A stretch of 64,000 nt of DNA from Bog-532 sp963830385. GTDB lineage: Bacteria > Actinomycetota > Actinomycetes > Streptosporangiales > Streptosporangiaceae. Where the stretch lies: contig CAWHMD010000007.1 of the NCBI GenBank assembly GCA_963830385.1, positions 71,270 through 135,269 of the forward strand, given 5' to 3'. Below are positions 16,296-23,931 of this stretch, in pieces (positions within the stretch are counted from its first letter, which is position 1; every line of letters starts with the position of its first letter). A program made the translations under genes and the position numbers. The notes beneath the pieces were generated by a model, which worked only from the letters and a program-made list of their open reading frames with translations, was not told where the DNA came from and did no database searches.

Positions 16296-18079
16296 CCACC
16301 AGCGCGCCCCCGTTCGCCGGCCTGCCAAGCGCCCACCTGCCCGCCCGGCTGGCCGCGCTCGCCTCGGTGGCCGAGATCGCCCAGGACCGCAGCGGCCCCG
16401 GCGGGTTCAGCCCCGAGCTGGTCGCCAGCGCCGAAGGCCTGCTCGCGCGGGCCGGTGAGCGGCTGCGGCTGTCGGCCGCGCACACCGTCGTCACGCTGGC
16501 CGGCGGTACCGGCAGCGGGAAGTCGTCCCTGTTCAACGCGCTGGCCGGGGCCAATTTCTCGCCCGCCGCGGTGACCCGGCCGGCCACCAGGAACGCGCAC
16601 GCCTGCGTGTGGGGGATGCAGGGCGCCGCACCGCTGCTGGACTGGCTGGGCGTGGAACGCCGCTACCGCTACGCCCGGGCCAGCGCGCTGGACGCGGGCG
16701 AGGCCGCCCTCAGCGGCCTGCTGCTGCTCGACCTGCCCGACCACGACTCGGTCGCGGCCGGCGCCGGCACCGCCGTCGACCGGCTGGTCAGCCTGGCCGA
16801 CCTGATGGTGTGGGTGCTCGACCCGCAGAAGTACGCCGACGCGGCCGTGCACAACCGGTTCCTGTCCAAGCTGGCCCGGCACGGCAACGTCACCACGGTC
16901 GTGCTCAACCAGTCCGACCTGCTCACACCCCAGCAGGCGCACGACTGCGAGGAAGACCTCCGGCGGCTGCTCGACTCCGAAGGCCACGGTGAGGCCCGGG
17001 TCCTGCTGGTCTCCGCGCTCACCGGGGCCGGCCTGCCCGAACTGCGGCAGATCCTGGCCACTGCGGTGTCCGCCCGCCAGACCGCCGCTGACCGTATCGC
17101 GGCCGACATCGACAGCATCACCGGCGGCTTCGACAACTACGCGGTCGACCCCGCCGGCGTGGCCCGCCGGTCCGCCGAGAGCACCCCGCCCGCCGCCGAT
17201 GCCAGCGGGGGCGCCATCTTCCGGCCGCCGTGGGATGACGCCGCCCCCGGCCTGTCGGCGCAGGCCTCGCCCGCCCGCACCGCGCTGGACAGCGTCCCCG
17301 CCGCACCGGCCCTCGCCGTGGCCGACGCGCTGGCGCACGCGGCCGGCCTCGCCGCCGTCACCGACGCACTCGAAGACGTCCGCGAGATCCACGCCGCCAA
17401 GTACCTGAGCTGGCCGTTTGCCCGCGTTTCGGACTTGCTGCCGGGCCGCGACCCGGTTCGCTCGGTCCGGCTGAGCCGGGCCAGCGCCGACGCCCGGGTT
17501 GCGGTCGCGGCCGGCGCGGACGCCCAGCAGCCCGAGATCGACAGCGCCATCACGGTCTTCGCCGACGCGATCAGCGATGGCCTGCCCGACCCCTGGCCAC
17601 GCACGGTCCGGTCGGCCGCCCGGTCCCGTGCCGCCGACATCAGCAGCGCGCTCAGCGCGGCCATCAGCGAGAGCGTCCCCGCCGCCGCCCGCATCCCGGG
17701 CTGGTGGCGCCTGGTCTTCGCCTGGCAGTGGCTGCTGGTCGCCCTGGTCGCGGCGGGCATCGGCTGGATGGGTGTGATCATCGCGGTCGGCGTCTTCCAC
17801 GCCCTGGGCCAGCACCCGCCCGAGCTGATCGGCAGCGCCGCCCTGATCCCGTGGGTGGCCGCCATGGTCGTCGCGTTCCTGCTGCTGGGCTGGCTCACCG
17901 CCACCGGCAGCCTGAACGCGGTCACCCTGGCCTTCGACCGTGAACGCGAGCAGATCGCCGCGGCCATGCGCGCCCGCATCGACGCGGTGGCCCGCGACCT
18001 TGTGGTGATCCCGGCCGGCACCGAGCTCACCACCTACACCGAGTTCTGCACCGAGCTGACCGCCGCCGGCCGCACGTAG
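16292..18079 (+). CDS. YfjP-family GTPase with two C-terminal transmembrane helices (second of a pair)
   Basis: The protein has 595 residues. P-loop VTLAGGTGSGKSSLFNALAG at ~residues 66-85, AVTRPATRNAHACVWG as switch I, LLDLPDHDSV as G3 and VVLNQSDLL as the NKxD-like G4 element define a TRAFAC-class GTPase. Two hydrophobic helices near residues 470-555 (WQWLLVALVAAGIGWMGVII and IPWVAAMVVAFLLLGWL) anchor it in the membrane. The first GTPase has none, so the two may work as a soluble/membrane heteromeric pair, as in bacterial dynamin pairs. The start overlaps the upstream stop (GTGA-type). Nothing in the sequence connects it to cobalamin except the operon position. Confidence 0.8.
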   Translation: MTTSAPPFAGLPSAHLPARLAALASVAEIAQDRSGPGGFSPELVASAEGLLARAGERLRLSAAHTVVTLAGGTGSGKSSLFNALAGANFSPAAVTRPATRNAHACVWGMQGAAPLLDWLGVERRYRYARASALDAGEAALSGLLLLDLPDHDSVAAGAGTAVDRLVSLADLMVWVLDPQKYADAAVHNRFLSKLARHGNVTTVVLNQSDLLTPQQAHDCEEDLRRLLDSEGHGEARVLLVSALTGAGLPELRQILATAVSARQTAADRIAADIDSITGGFDNYAVDPAGVARRSAESTPPAADASGGAIFRPPWDDAAPGLSAQASPARTALDSVPAAPALAVADALAHAAGLAAVTDALEDVREIHAAKYLSWPFARVSDLLPGRDPVRSVRLSRASADARVAVAAGADAQQPEIDSAITVFADAISDGLPDPWPRTVRSAARSRAADISSALSAAISESVPAAARIPGWWRLVFAWQWLLVALVAAGIGWMGVIIAVGVFHALGQHPPELIGSAALIPWVAAMVVAFLLLGWLTATGSLNAVTLAFDREREQIAAAMRARIDAVARDLVVIPAGTELTTYTEFCTELTAAGRT

Positions 18080-18104
18080 CCGCCCCGCCCGGTGTTGCCT
18101 GCGC

Positions 18105-18269
18105 CTAGATCCGGCGCCGGCCTACCCTGGGTCTGACGGCGGCGGCCGCGACCGCGGTCCTGGCCACCGGCGCGCGGCCGGGGGTTACGGCGCGGGCCAC
18201 GACGGCGGTCTTCGCCACTGGCGCGCGGATGACACCGACCCTTCCCACGCGTGCTCGCCTCAGGGGCAT
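18105..18269 (-). CDS. 54-residue basic small protein coupled to DUF6325 gene
   Basis: A short minus-strand frame begins one base after the DUF6325 stop, with AGGAG six bases before its ATG. It encodes an Arg/Ala/Val-rich peptide with repeated (V)ARTAVVA-like units (APVAKTAVVARAV and APVARTAVAAAV) and a basic C-terminus GRRRI. Small Arg/Ala-rich proteins of this look often sit next to DUF6325 genes in actinobacteria (recollection, not checked). Function is unknown. The ribosome binding site and one-base spacing are the main evidence. Confidence 0.6.
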   Translation of the reverse strand: MPLRRARVGRVGVIRAPVAKTAVVARAVTPGRAPVARTAVAAAAVRPRVGRRRI

Positions 18270-18270
18270 G

Positions 18271-18729
18271 TCAATCTCCTGCCGTTGCGGTTTCTTCGTC
18301 GGCCTCGATCGAGGCGATGATGGCCTGCAGGGGAATCCGCCCGTCGGCGATCAGCTGGCCGCCAGAACGCCGCGCCGCCGATGCGAACGGCGCCGCCCAC
18401 AAGTTCTCCCAGATGAGCACCCCGGCCGTGCTTCCTGGTTCCATCGCGGCGGCGAGGTGGTCGACATCATCAGCGGCCAGCAGTTCCGCCAGTTCCGCCT
18501 CGATGGCCTCCAGCTCCCCGAGTTCGCCGACGTCGGACAGTTCCGCCGCGTCGACGGTGCCGTCTGCGTCCTTGGTGAGGATCAGTACATCGATCACGCG
18601 TATGGTGCCGGAGTCGACCAGAGCCCGCAGCTCCGCCGCCATCTCGCCGGTGAAGTTGCTCGCCCCGGCCGGGAACTCCACGACGACGAAGTCGACGGGA
18701 CCTAGTTCCTCCAGAGATACGTTGGTCAT
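18271..18729 (-). CDS. DUF6325-family small acidic protein
   Basis: The 152-residue protein opens MTNVSLEELGPVDFVVVEFP and is followed by the family segments FTGEMAAELRALVDSGTIRVIDVLILTKDADG (quoted in part), an Asp/Glu-rich centre and GSTAGVLIWENLWAAPFA near residue 110. No membrane segment or signal peptide is visible. The fold resembles DUF1269-like sensors; no activity is established. The start at 18729 is preferred over one 12 codons earlier because the conserved domain begins at once. It is the second gene of a minus-strand trio (DUF7144, DUF6325, 54-residue protein) headed by the 17-bp dyad at 19291. Confidence 0.85.
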   Translation of the reverse strand: MTNVSLEELGPVDFVVVEFPAGASNFTGEMAAELRALVDSGTIRVIDVLILTKDADGTVDAAELSDVGELGELEAIEAELAELLAADDVDHLAAAMEPGSTAGVLIWENLWAAPFASAARRSGGQLIADGRIPLQAIIASIEADEETATAGD

Positions 18730-18782
18730 GATCACTTCCGTTCCGTTGTCCCGGTGGGATCTCACTCAGCCGATCCGCCCGG

Positions 18783-19217
18783 CTAGACCCCGGCCAGGTT
18801 TTCGCGGCTGCCGTAGGCGCACAGCCCGTACAGCGCGACAACGTCCATGGCCAGGATGCTCAGCGCCCAGAAGGGATAGGCGGGCAGGGAGAACATCATG
18901 TCGATGGCGCTGAGCCCCACCACGACCACCGCGAACCAGCGGGCCAGCTGGTTGCCGGCCAGGATCCCGCCGGCCGCGGCCAGCTGGAGGACGGCAATGA
19001 TGAGCGTGATCCAGCCCCAGGCGCGCAGGTTGCCGAACACGTAATGGGCGTTGCTCACGAAAACATGCGATTGAGCGATCCCGGCGATGCCGTAGATCAG
19101 GTTGAAGAAGCCGACGACGAGCAGCAGAATCGATGCGAAGAAGATCAGGCCATAGCCGCGGCCTTCCGCGTGGCGGCCGCCAGTGCCGTCTTCCGATCTG
19201 AGTGTTGCCGATGACAC
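18783..19217 (-). CDS. DUF7144-like four-helix membrane protein
   Basis: The 144-residue protein has four hydrophobic helices after a ~20-residue hydrophilic N-terminus: LIFFASILLLVVGFFNLIYG, WGWITLIIAVLQLAAAGGIL, LARWFAVVVVGLSAIDMMFS and PFWALSILAMDVVALYGLC. The motif GFFNLIYGIAGIAQSHVFVSN is typical of the DUF7144 group of actinobacterial integral membrane proteins of unknown function. A GTG at 19217 directly after GGAGG is chosen over a longer frame with poor N-terminal sequence. A 17-bp dyad lies 74-90 bases upstream. Confidence 0.82.
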   Translation of the reverse strand: MSSATLRSEDGTGGRHAEGRGYGLIFFASILLLVVGFFNLIYGIAGIAQSHVFVSNAHYVFGNLRAWGWITLIIAVLQLAAAGGILAGNQLARWFAVVVVGLSAIDMMFSLPAYPFWALSILAMDVVALYGLCAYGSRENLAGV

Positions 19218-19290
19218 GATGACCTCCAAGTCAACATCGCGGCGCGGTGCCGCTCTGCTCAACCGTGCGCCCTGTCGCGCTCTGGCTGCA

Positions 19291-19307
19291 TCACCCTTCA
19301 GGGGGGA
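19291..19307. promoter_or_regulatory. Shared dyad site, copy 1 (upstream of DUF7144 operon)
   Basis: TCACCC-TTCAG-GGGGGA, a 6-5-6 dyad with one mismatch between arms. Its centre is ~82 bases upstream of the DUF7144 start. See the finding on the shared operator. Confidence 0.6.
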
Positions 19308-19333
19308 GACGTGGCCCATGATTCAGCGGAAAT

Positions 19334-19885
19334 GTGAGACTTGTTGAGGGGCCGGCCCGGATTCTTGCCCGCGTTCTGCCAGATGGCTGGAAAGTTGCCG
19401 GCCACCAGATCTTCGGCGTGCTGGAGCCGCCACGCGATCGACGAGCGGCGCTATGGTGGCGCGGTATCAAGCAGGCCGATGAGCAGAACTCGGGCCCGCA
19501 GCAGCACCATGGGAGATTGGGCACCGACGTGTACGGCAGCTTGCTGTATGCCGGATCCCGCACCCTGCAGGCTCGCCTACCCGACCCGGTCGGCACGGAG
19601 GCGCCGGTGCTGGTGCTGCGCCTGCGGGGCCGAACCTCGCTGGGGGCCACCTTCATCAAGGTGGCCGGCGACTACGCCGGCCAGCTGGATGACGTCGGTG
19701 GCCGGCTCTACCTCAGCGGCCTGCAGCCCACGCTTACCGAACGGCTCCACCGCACCGGCAGCATCGAAGGACCGGTACGTGCGTTCGAAGCGACCCCGGT
19801 GCTCGGTGAATCGACCTATGCGGCCTACCTCGACGCCGAGGCCTGGCTGGTCCGGCGGCACGAAAAGGAAACGCCGGTCGGATAA
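19334..19885 (+). pseudogene. SulP-type transporter remnant: C-terminal STAS domain only
   Basis: From about 19510 the frame encodes a STAS domain as found at the cytoplasmic C-terminus of SulP anion transporters: VYGSLLYAGSRTLQARLPDP, VLVLRLRGRTSLGATFIKVAGDYA, GRLYLSGLQPTLTERLHRTG and a closing GESTYAAYLDAEAWLVRRHEKETPVG. The ten-or-more-helix transporter part is absent: the preceding ~60 residues show no hydrophobic segments and no family similarity I recognise. It is either a decayed SulP gene or, less likely, a free-standing STAS protein starting at GTG 19334. Its 3' end is duplicated at 20227-20304. Confidence 0.65.
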
Positions 19886-19908
19886 GCGGATGAGCCGGAG
19901 CGTCGGCC
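19831..19908. repeat. Direct repeat, copy A (3' end of the STAS remnant)
   Basis: This ~78-base segment is repeated almost exactly at 20227-20304 in the same orientation, with about five mismatches. It contains the last ~18 codons of the STAS frame, its stop and ~25 bases beyond. The two copies are 396 bases apart and bracket the amphi-Trp gene with its upstream dyad. Confidence 0.9.
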
Positions 19909-19911
19909 GCA

Positions 19912-19928
19912 TGATCCCTGGCGGGTGA
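19912..19928. promoter_or_regulatory. Shared dyad site, copy 2 (upstream of amphi-Trp gene)
   Basis: TGATCC-CTGGC-GGGTGA, 6-5-6. The right arm is exact and the left arm has two differences from TCACCC. Its centre is ~80 bases before the amphi-Trp start. Confidence 0.6.
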
Positions 19929-20000
19929 TGCGGCGGCGGATCATCTCATGGAACGGTGCAGATGACTGTCCGCCATAGATCGGAGACTCACGTGGAACTT

Positions 20001-20210
20001 ATGGAATTGAAGGAAAAGATATCGCTCTCCCGGGAAGAGGCGGCTGCGCGTCTGCACGCCATCGCTGACGAGCTTTCCTCCAACAATGACGTCGTAATCG
20101 AGCGGGCGGATCTTCGGTTCGTCGCCCACGTGCCCGATCAGGTCCGCCTGAAAGTGGAATTTGAGGTTGAGGATGACGGCACCGAGCTGGAGATCGAACT
20201 GACCTGGTAG
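20001..20210 (+). CDS. Amphi-Trp domain protein
   Basis: The ~69-residue protein opens MELKEKISLSREEAAARLHAIADEL and ends ELEIELTW. This is the amphi-Trp pattern: an amphipathic N-terminal helix, two to three strands with alternating acidic residues (VRLKVEFEVEDDGTELEIEL) and a terminal Trp. The family is small, widespread in actinobacteria and haloarchaea, and has no known activity. GTG 19992 is an alternative start three codons earlier; longer starts look spurious. It is convergent with, and overlaps by ~70 bases, the 3' end of the antiporter gene. It lies between two direct repeats and has its own copy of the dyad. Confidence 0.8.
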   Translation: MELKEKISLSREEAAARLHAIADELSSNNDVVIERADLRFVAHVPDQVRLKVEFEVEDDGTELEIELTW

Positions 20211-21538
20211 TCAGTGCTCCGTTTGGCGACGCCGAGGCGTGCCTGGTCCGGCGGGACGAAAAGGAAACGCCGGTCGGATAAGCGGATGAGCCGCCGCGTC
20301 GGCACCTCAGGCTCCGGCGGGGCCGATGAGTCCTGGGGCGCCCCGGCCAGAGCAGACACCGCCCCGTAGCGCCGGGCCAGTGGCTCGGCGCTGACGCCGT
20401 GCGCGATCACGCTGAGCAGGACCGTGGCCGTGATGACCGCCACCGCCGGGCTGACCGCCTTCTCGCCGAGATCTTCCAGCGCCAGCAGCGCGAACACGAC
20501 TGAGGCCAGACCCCGGGGACCGAACCAGCCCACGAACACGGTCGTCGGCCAGCCGAGCTTCGCGCCGATCAGGGCCAGCGCGACCGGGACCATCCGGACC
20601 ACCGTCAGGCTCAGCACCGCGTACACCACGATCTGCCAGCTCAGGTGCTCGAACATCGGCGCGACCGCGATCGCGCCGAACGCCAGCCATACCAGCAGCG
20701 ACACTAGCGCCCCGGTCTCCTCGACGAACGGCACCAGCGGCTCGCCGCGCCGGGCCGCCGTGCTGGCGAAGGCCAGGCCGCCGGTGAACGCGGCGATGAA
20801 GCCGTTGCCGTGCAGCGCGACCGCCGAGGCGTACGCGCACACCGCCAGGCCGAGAACGGCCGCGCCGGCGAACCCCTCCGCGACCCAGTCGCGTCGGCTG
20901 GCCAGCCGGACCAGCCAGCCGCCCACACCGCCCACCACCACACCGACGGCCAGTCCCAGGACCAGTTCCGCAACGGCCTTGCCCGGGCCGGTCATGACTT
21001 CGTGCGCGGCGGTCCCCGCTCCTGCCACCGCGACCAGCACGAACGGCGTGGCGATGCCGTCGTTCAGTCCGCTCTCCAGGTTGAGCAGGCGCCGGATCCG
21101 GGCCGGGACCGCGCGGTTGAGCATCACCCCGGCGCCCAGTGCCGCGTCGGTCGGGGCCAGGGCGGCACCGATCAGCAGGGCCAGCCAGACGTTGATGTGG
21201 CCGAACAGGGCCAGCGCCAGCAGCGTGCCCAGGCCGATGGTGAGCGGCAGCCCGATCCCCAGCAGCCGCAGGCACAGGCCGAGTTCAGCGCGCAGGTCCC
21301 GCAGCCCGACCCGGGACGCGTCGGAGAACAGCACCAGCACCAGCGTGATCTCGGCCAGGACCTTGACCGCCTCGTGCGAAGGCGCGAACCCCAGTGTCTT
21401 CAGCGGGCCGTGCGTCAGTACCAGCCCGGCCAGGACGAAGATGATCGGCGCGGTCACGTCGAACCGTTCCAGCCGGGCCGACACCGTCCCCCACGCGAAG
21501 ATCAGCGCCGCGACCAGGGCCAGATCGGAAGCGCTCAT
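20138..21538 (-). CDS. CPA1-type Na+/H+ antiporter
   Basis: The 466-residue protein has about twelve hydrophobic helices and the CPA1 signatures GLVLTHGPLKTLGF, LLIGAALAPTDAALG (antiporter motif region), NLESGLNDGIATPFVLVAV (the acidic ND transport motif, Asn-Asp) and GWFGPRGLASVVFALLAL. It would exchange cytoplasmic Na+ or K+ for H+. The last ~35 residues (from RRLIRLSDRRFLFVPP) are encoded by direct-repeat copy B and by the antisense of the amphi-Trp gene, so the original C-terminus was probably replaced and is now a read-through tail. The ATG at 21538 is ~95 bases from dyad copy 3, in a divergent promoter region shared with the sulfatase pseudogene. Confidence 0.9.
   Translation of the reverse strand: MSASDLALVAALIFAWGTVSARLERFDVTAPIIFVLAGLVLTHGPLKTLGFAPSHEAVKVLAEITLVLVLFSDASRVGLRDLRAELGLCLRLLGIGLPLTIGLGTLLALALFGHINVWLALLIGAALAPTDAALGAGVMLNRAVPARIRRLLNLESGLNDGIATPFVLVAVAGAGTAAHEVMTGPGKAVAELVLGLAVGVVVGGVGGWLVRLASRRDWVAEGFAGAAVLGLAVCAYASAVALHGNGFIAAFTGGLAFASTAARRGEPLVPFVEETGALVSLLVWLAFGAIAVAPMFEHLSWQIVVYAVLSLTVVRMVPVALALIGAKLGWPTTVFVGWFGPRGLASVVFALLALEDLGEKAVSPAVAVITATVLLSVIAHGVSAEPLARRYGAVSALAGAPQDSSAPPEPEVPTRRLIRLSDRRFLFVPPDQARLGVAKRSTDYQVSSISSSVPSSSTSNSTFRRT
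20227..20304. repeat. Direct repeat, copy B (inside the antiporter 3' end)
   Basis: Partner of 19831-19908. Here the repeated DNA encodes, on the minus strand, the last part of the antiporter (RLIRLSDRRFLFVPPDQ). The same minus-strand peptide is also readable from copy A. Confidence 0.9.
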
Positions 21539-21625
21539 CAGCTCACCGGCGCATCAGCGCGGCGGCGTCGTCGCTCCCATCGGGCCGCATGGGGCCAGCG
21601 TAGGCCGGTATCCGAGGCTCAAGGA

Positions 21626-21642
21626 TCACCCCTGAGGGAGGA
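21626..21642. promoter_or_regulatory. Shared dyad site, copy 3 (antiporter / sulfatase divergent promoter)
   Basis: TCACCC-CTGAG-GGAGGA, 6-5-6 with one arm mismatch. It lies ~96 bases before the antiporter start and ~71 bases before the sulfatase pseudogene start. Confidence 0.6.
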
Positions 21643-21704
21643 TCAGCGCCAGTTCACGGAAGGCCACAGTCGGTTCTGTCCCCACCAACGTGAGAGCTGG
21701 AACC

Positions 21705-23897
21705 ATGCCGCTGAACGAATACGAGCCGGGCGCCACCTTCCCCGGCGTGATCGGGCGGACCACGGATGAGTCCAGCCCGGCTTGGCCCCGGCCGCTGCGC
21801 GCGAACGCGGGAGCGCCGAATGTGCTGATGATCGTGCTCGATGACGTCGGCTACGGGCAGCTGGGAGCTCGCGACCGGATACCCCGGCTACAACGGCAGC
21901 ATCCCGTTCGAGAACGGGTTTCTGTCCGAGATGCTGCAGCAGAAGGGCTACAGCACCTACCTGGTCGGCAAGTACCACCTGATGCCGTCGGAATTCGAAT
22001 CGGCGGCCGGCCCGTTCGACCGCTGGCCGCTCGGGCGCGGCTTCGAGCGCTTCTACGGTTTCCTGGGCGGGGACACCAGCCAGTGGCATCCGGACCTGGT
22101 CTACGACAACCACCAGGTCGAGCCGCCGCGCACCCCCGAGCAGGGCTATCATCTGACCGAGGACCTGGCCGACAAGGCCATCCAGTTCATCGCCGACGCC
22201 AAGCAGGTCGCCCCGCACAAGCCTTTTCTACCTGCACTTCTGCACCGGTGCGGGCCACGCCCCGCACCACGTGGCCAAGGAGTGGGCCGACCGGTACGCC
22301 GGCCAGTTCGACGACGGCTGGGACGCCTACCGGGAGCGCACGCTCGCCCGGCAGAAGGAACTTGGCGTGATGCCGGACGACGCGGAGCTGTCCCGGCACG
22401 ATCCGGACGTCCCGGAGTGGGACTCGCTGTCCCCGGACGCGCGCAGGCTCGCGGCGCGGATGATGGAGGTGTTCGCCGGGTTCCTGTCGCACACTGACCA
22501 CCACATCGGGCGCCTGGTCGACTTCCTCAAGGAGACCGGCCAGTTCGACAACACGCTGATCATGGTCGTGTCGGATAACGGGGCCAGCGCCGAGGGCGGT
22601 CCCACCGGGACCACCAACGAGCTGCAGTTCTTCAACAACGCGCCCGAGTCGCTAGAAGACAGCGTGGCCAAGATCGACGAAATCGGCGGCCCGGCTACCT
22701 TCAACCACTACCCGTGGGGCTGGACCTGGGCCGGCAACACGCCGTTCCGGCGGTGGAAGCGGGAGACCTACCGCGGCGGGACCACCGACCCGTTCCTGGT
22801 GCACTGGCCGCGGCATCAGCACCCGCGGGGAGGTGCGCACCCAGTACGCGCACATCATCGACATGGTCCCGACCGTCCTGGACGCGCTCGGCCTCGAGCC
22901 GCCCGCCCAGATCCGGGGCGTGACCCAGTCGCCCCTGCACGGGGTCAGCTTCAGCCATACCTTCGACGGCGGCGACGCCGCGACCCGGCACCGCACCCAG
23001 TATTTCGAGATGTTCGCGCACCGCGCCATCGACCATGACGGCTGGCGCGCGGTGTGCCCGTGGCCTGGACCATCGTTTGCCGAGGCCGGGAAGCCGTTTG
23101 GTGCGCTGGTCTCGGCGGAGACGCTGACCGACCTGGATGCGGGCCACTGGGAGCTGTACCACGTCGCCGAGGATCCGGCCGAGAACCACGACCTGGCCGA
23201 GCAGCACCGGGACAAGCTCATCGAGCTGATCGCGACATGGTACGCCGAAGCCGGGAAGTACAACGTCTTCCCGGTCGACGGCAGTGCCACCGAACGGCTG
23301 ATGACCGAGCGCCCGCAGATCGCCGAGCCGCGGGCCCAGTACATCTACCGGCCCCACACCCAGACGGTGCCGTTCTGGGTCGGCCCGCGCGTACTCAACC
23401 GGCCGCACAGCATCACCGCCGACGTGGAGATCCCGGGCTCCGGAGCCGACGGCGCCCTGATCTGCCAGGGCAGCAACGCCGGCGGCTGGACGTTCTACGT
23501 CCAGGCCGGCCGACTGCACTACGCCCACAACTACGTCAGCCGTGAAACCTACCGTGTGTCGGGCCCTGACCCGCTCCCGGCGGGCCAGCATCAGCTCCGC
23601 TTCGAGTTCGAGCCCACCGGGAAACCCGATTTCGCGCAGGGCAAGGGTGCCCCGGGCCTGGCCCAGCTGTACGTCGACGGCCAGCTCATCGCCAGCACCG
23701 AGTTCCCGGTCACCACCCCTATCGCCTTCAACCCCGGCGGGCTCACCTGCGGCGCCAATCCCGGCTCGGCCATCATCCCGGACTACCAGGCCCCGTTCCC
23801 GTTCACCGGCATCCTTCACACCGTCACCGTCGACCTCTCCGGCGACCTCATCACCGACTCCGAGAGCGAAATGCGTATGGCCATGGCCCGCCAGTAG
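21705..23897 (+). pseudogene. Arylsulfatase pseudogene lacking its active-site segment
   Basis: Three frames together spell a type I sulfatase closely resembling the intact gene at 46958-49327. The start MPLNEYEPGATFPG and NVLMIVLDDVGYGQLG are joined at about 21862 directly to ELATGYPGYNGSIPFENGFL. In sulfatases roughly 50-60 residues lie between these, including the CxPxR formylglycine motif, so the catalytic cysteine is deleted. A single base is missing at ~22225 (inside KPFF-YLHF) and two more near 22816 (WPRG). The rest, to ...MRMAMARQ, is well preserved, including IMVVSDNGASAEGG and the C-terminal sugar-binding-like domain. It cannot be an active sulfatase. The preserved remainder suggests recent loss. 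Confidence 0.9.
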
Positions 23898-23931
23898 GAC
23901 CGGGAGGTTCCGCCGCCGGGAGGAGCACTTC

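Noticed and set aside
1..18079. Cobalamin riboswitch
   Set aside because: No B12-box-like element or structured leader was recognised. The operon promoter lies upstream of the window, so absence here is not informative.
18740..18770. Possible dyad copy before DUF6325
   Set aside because: ATCCC-ACC-GGGA has a three-base centre and mismatched arms, and lies within the operon.
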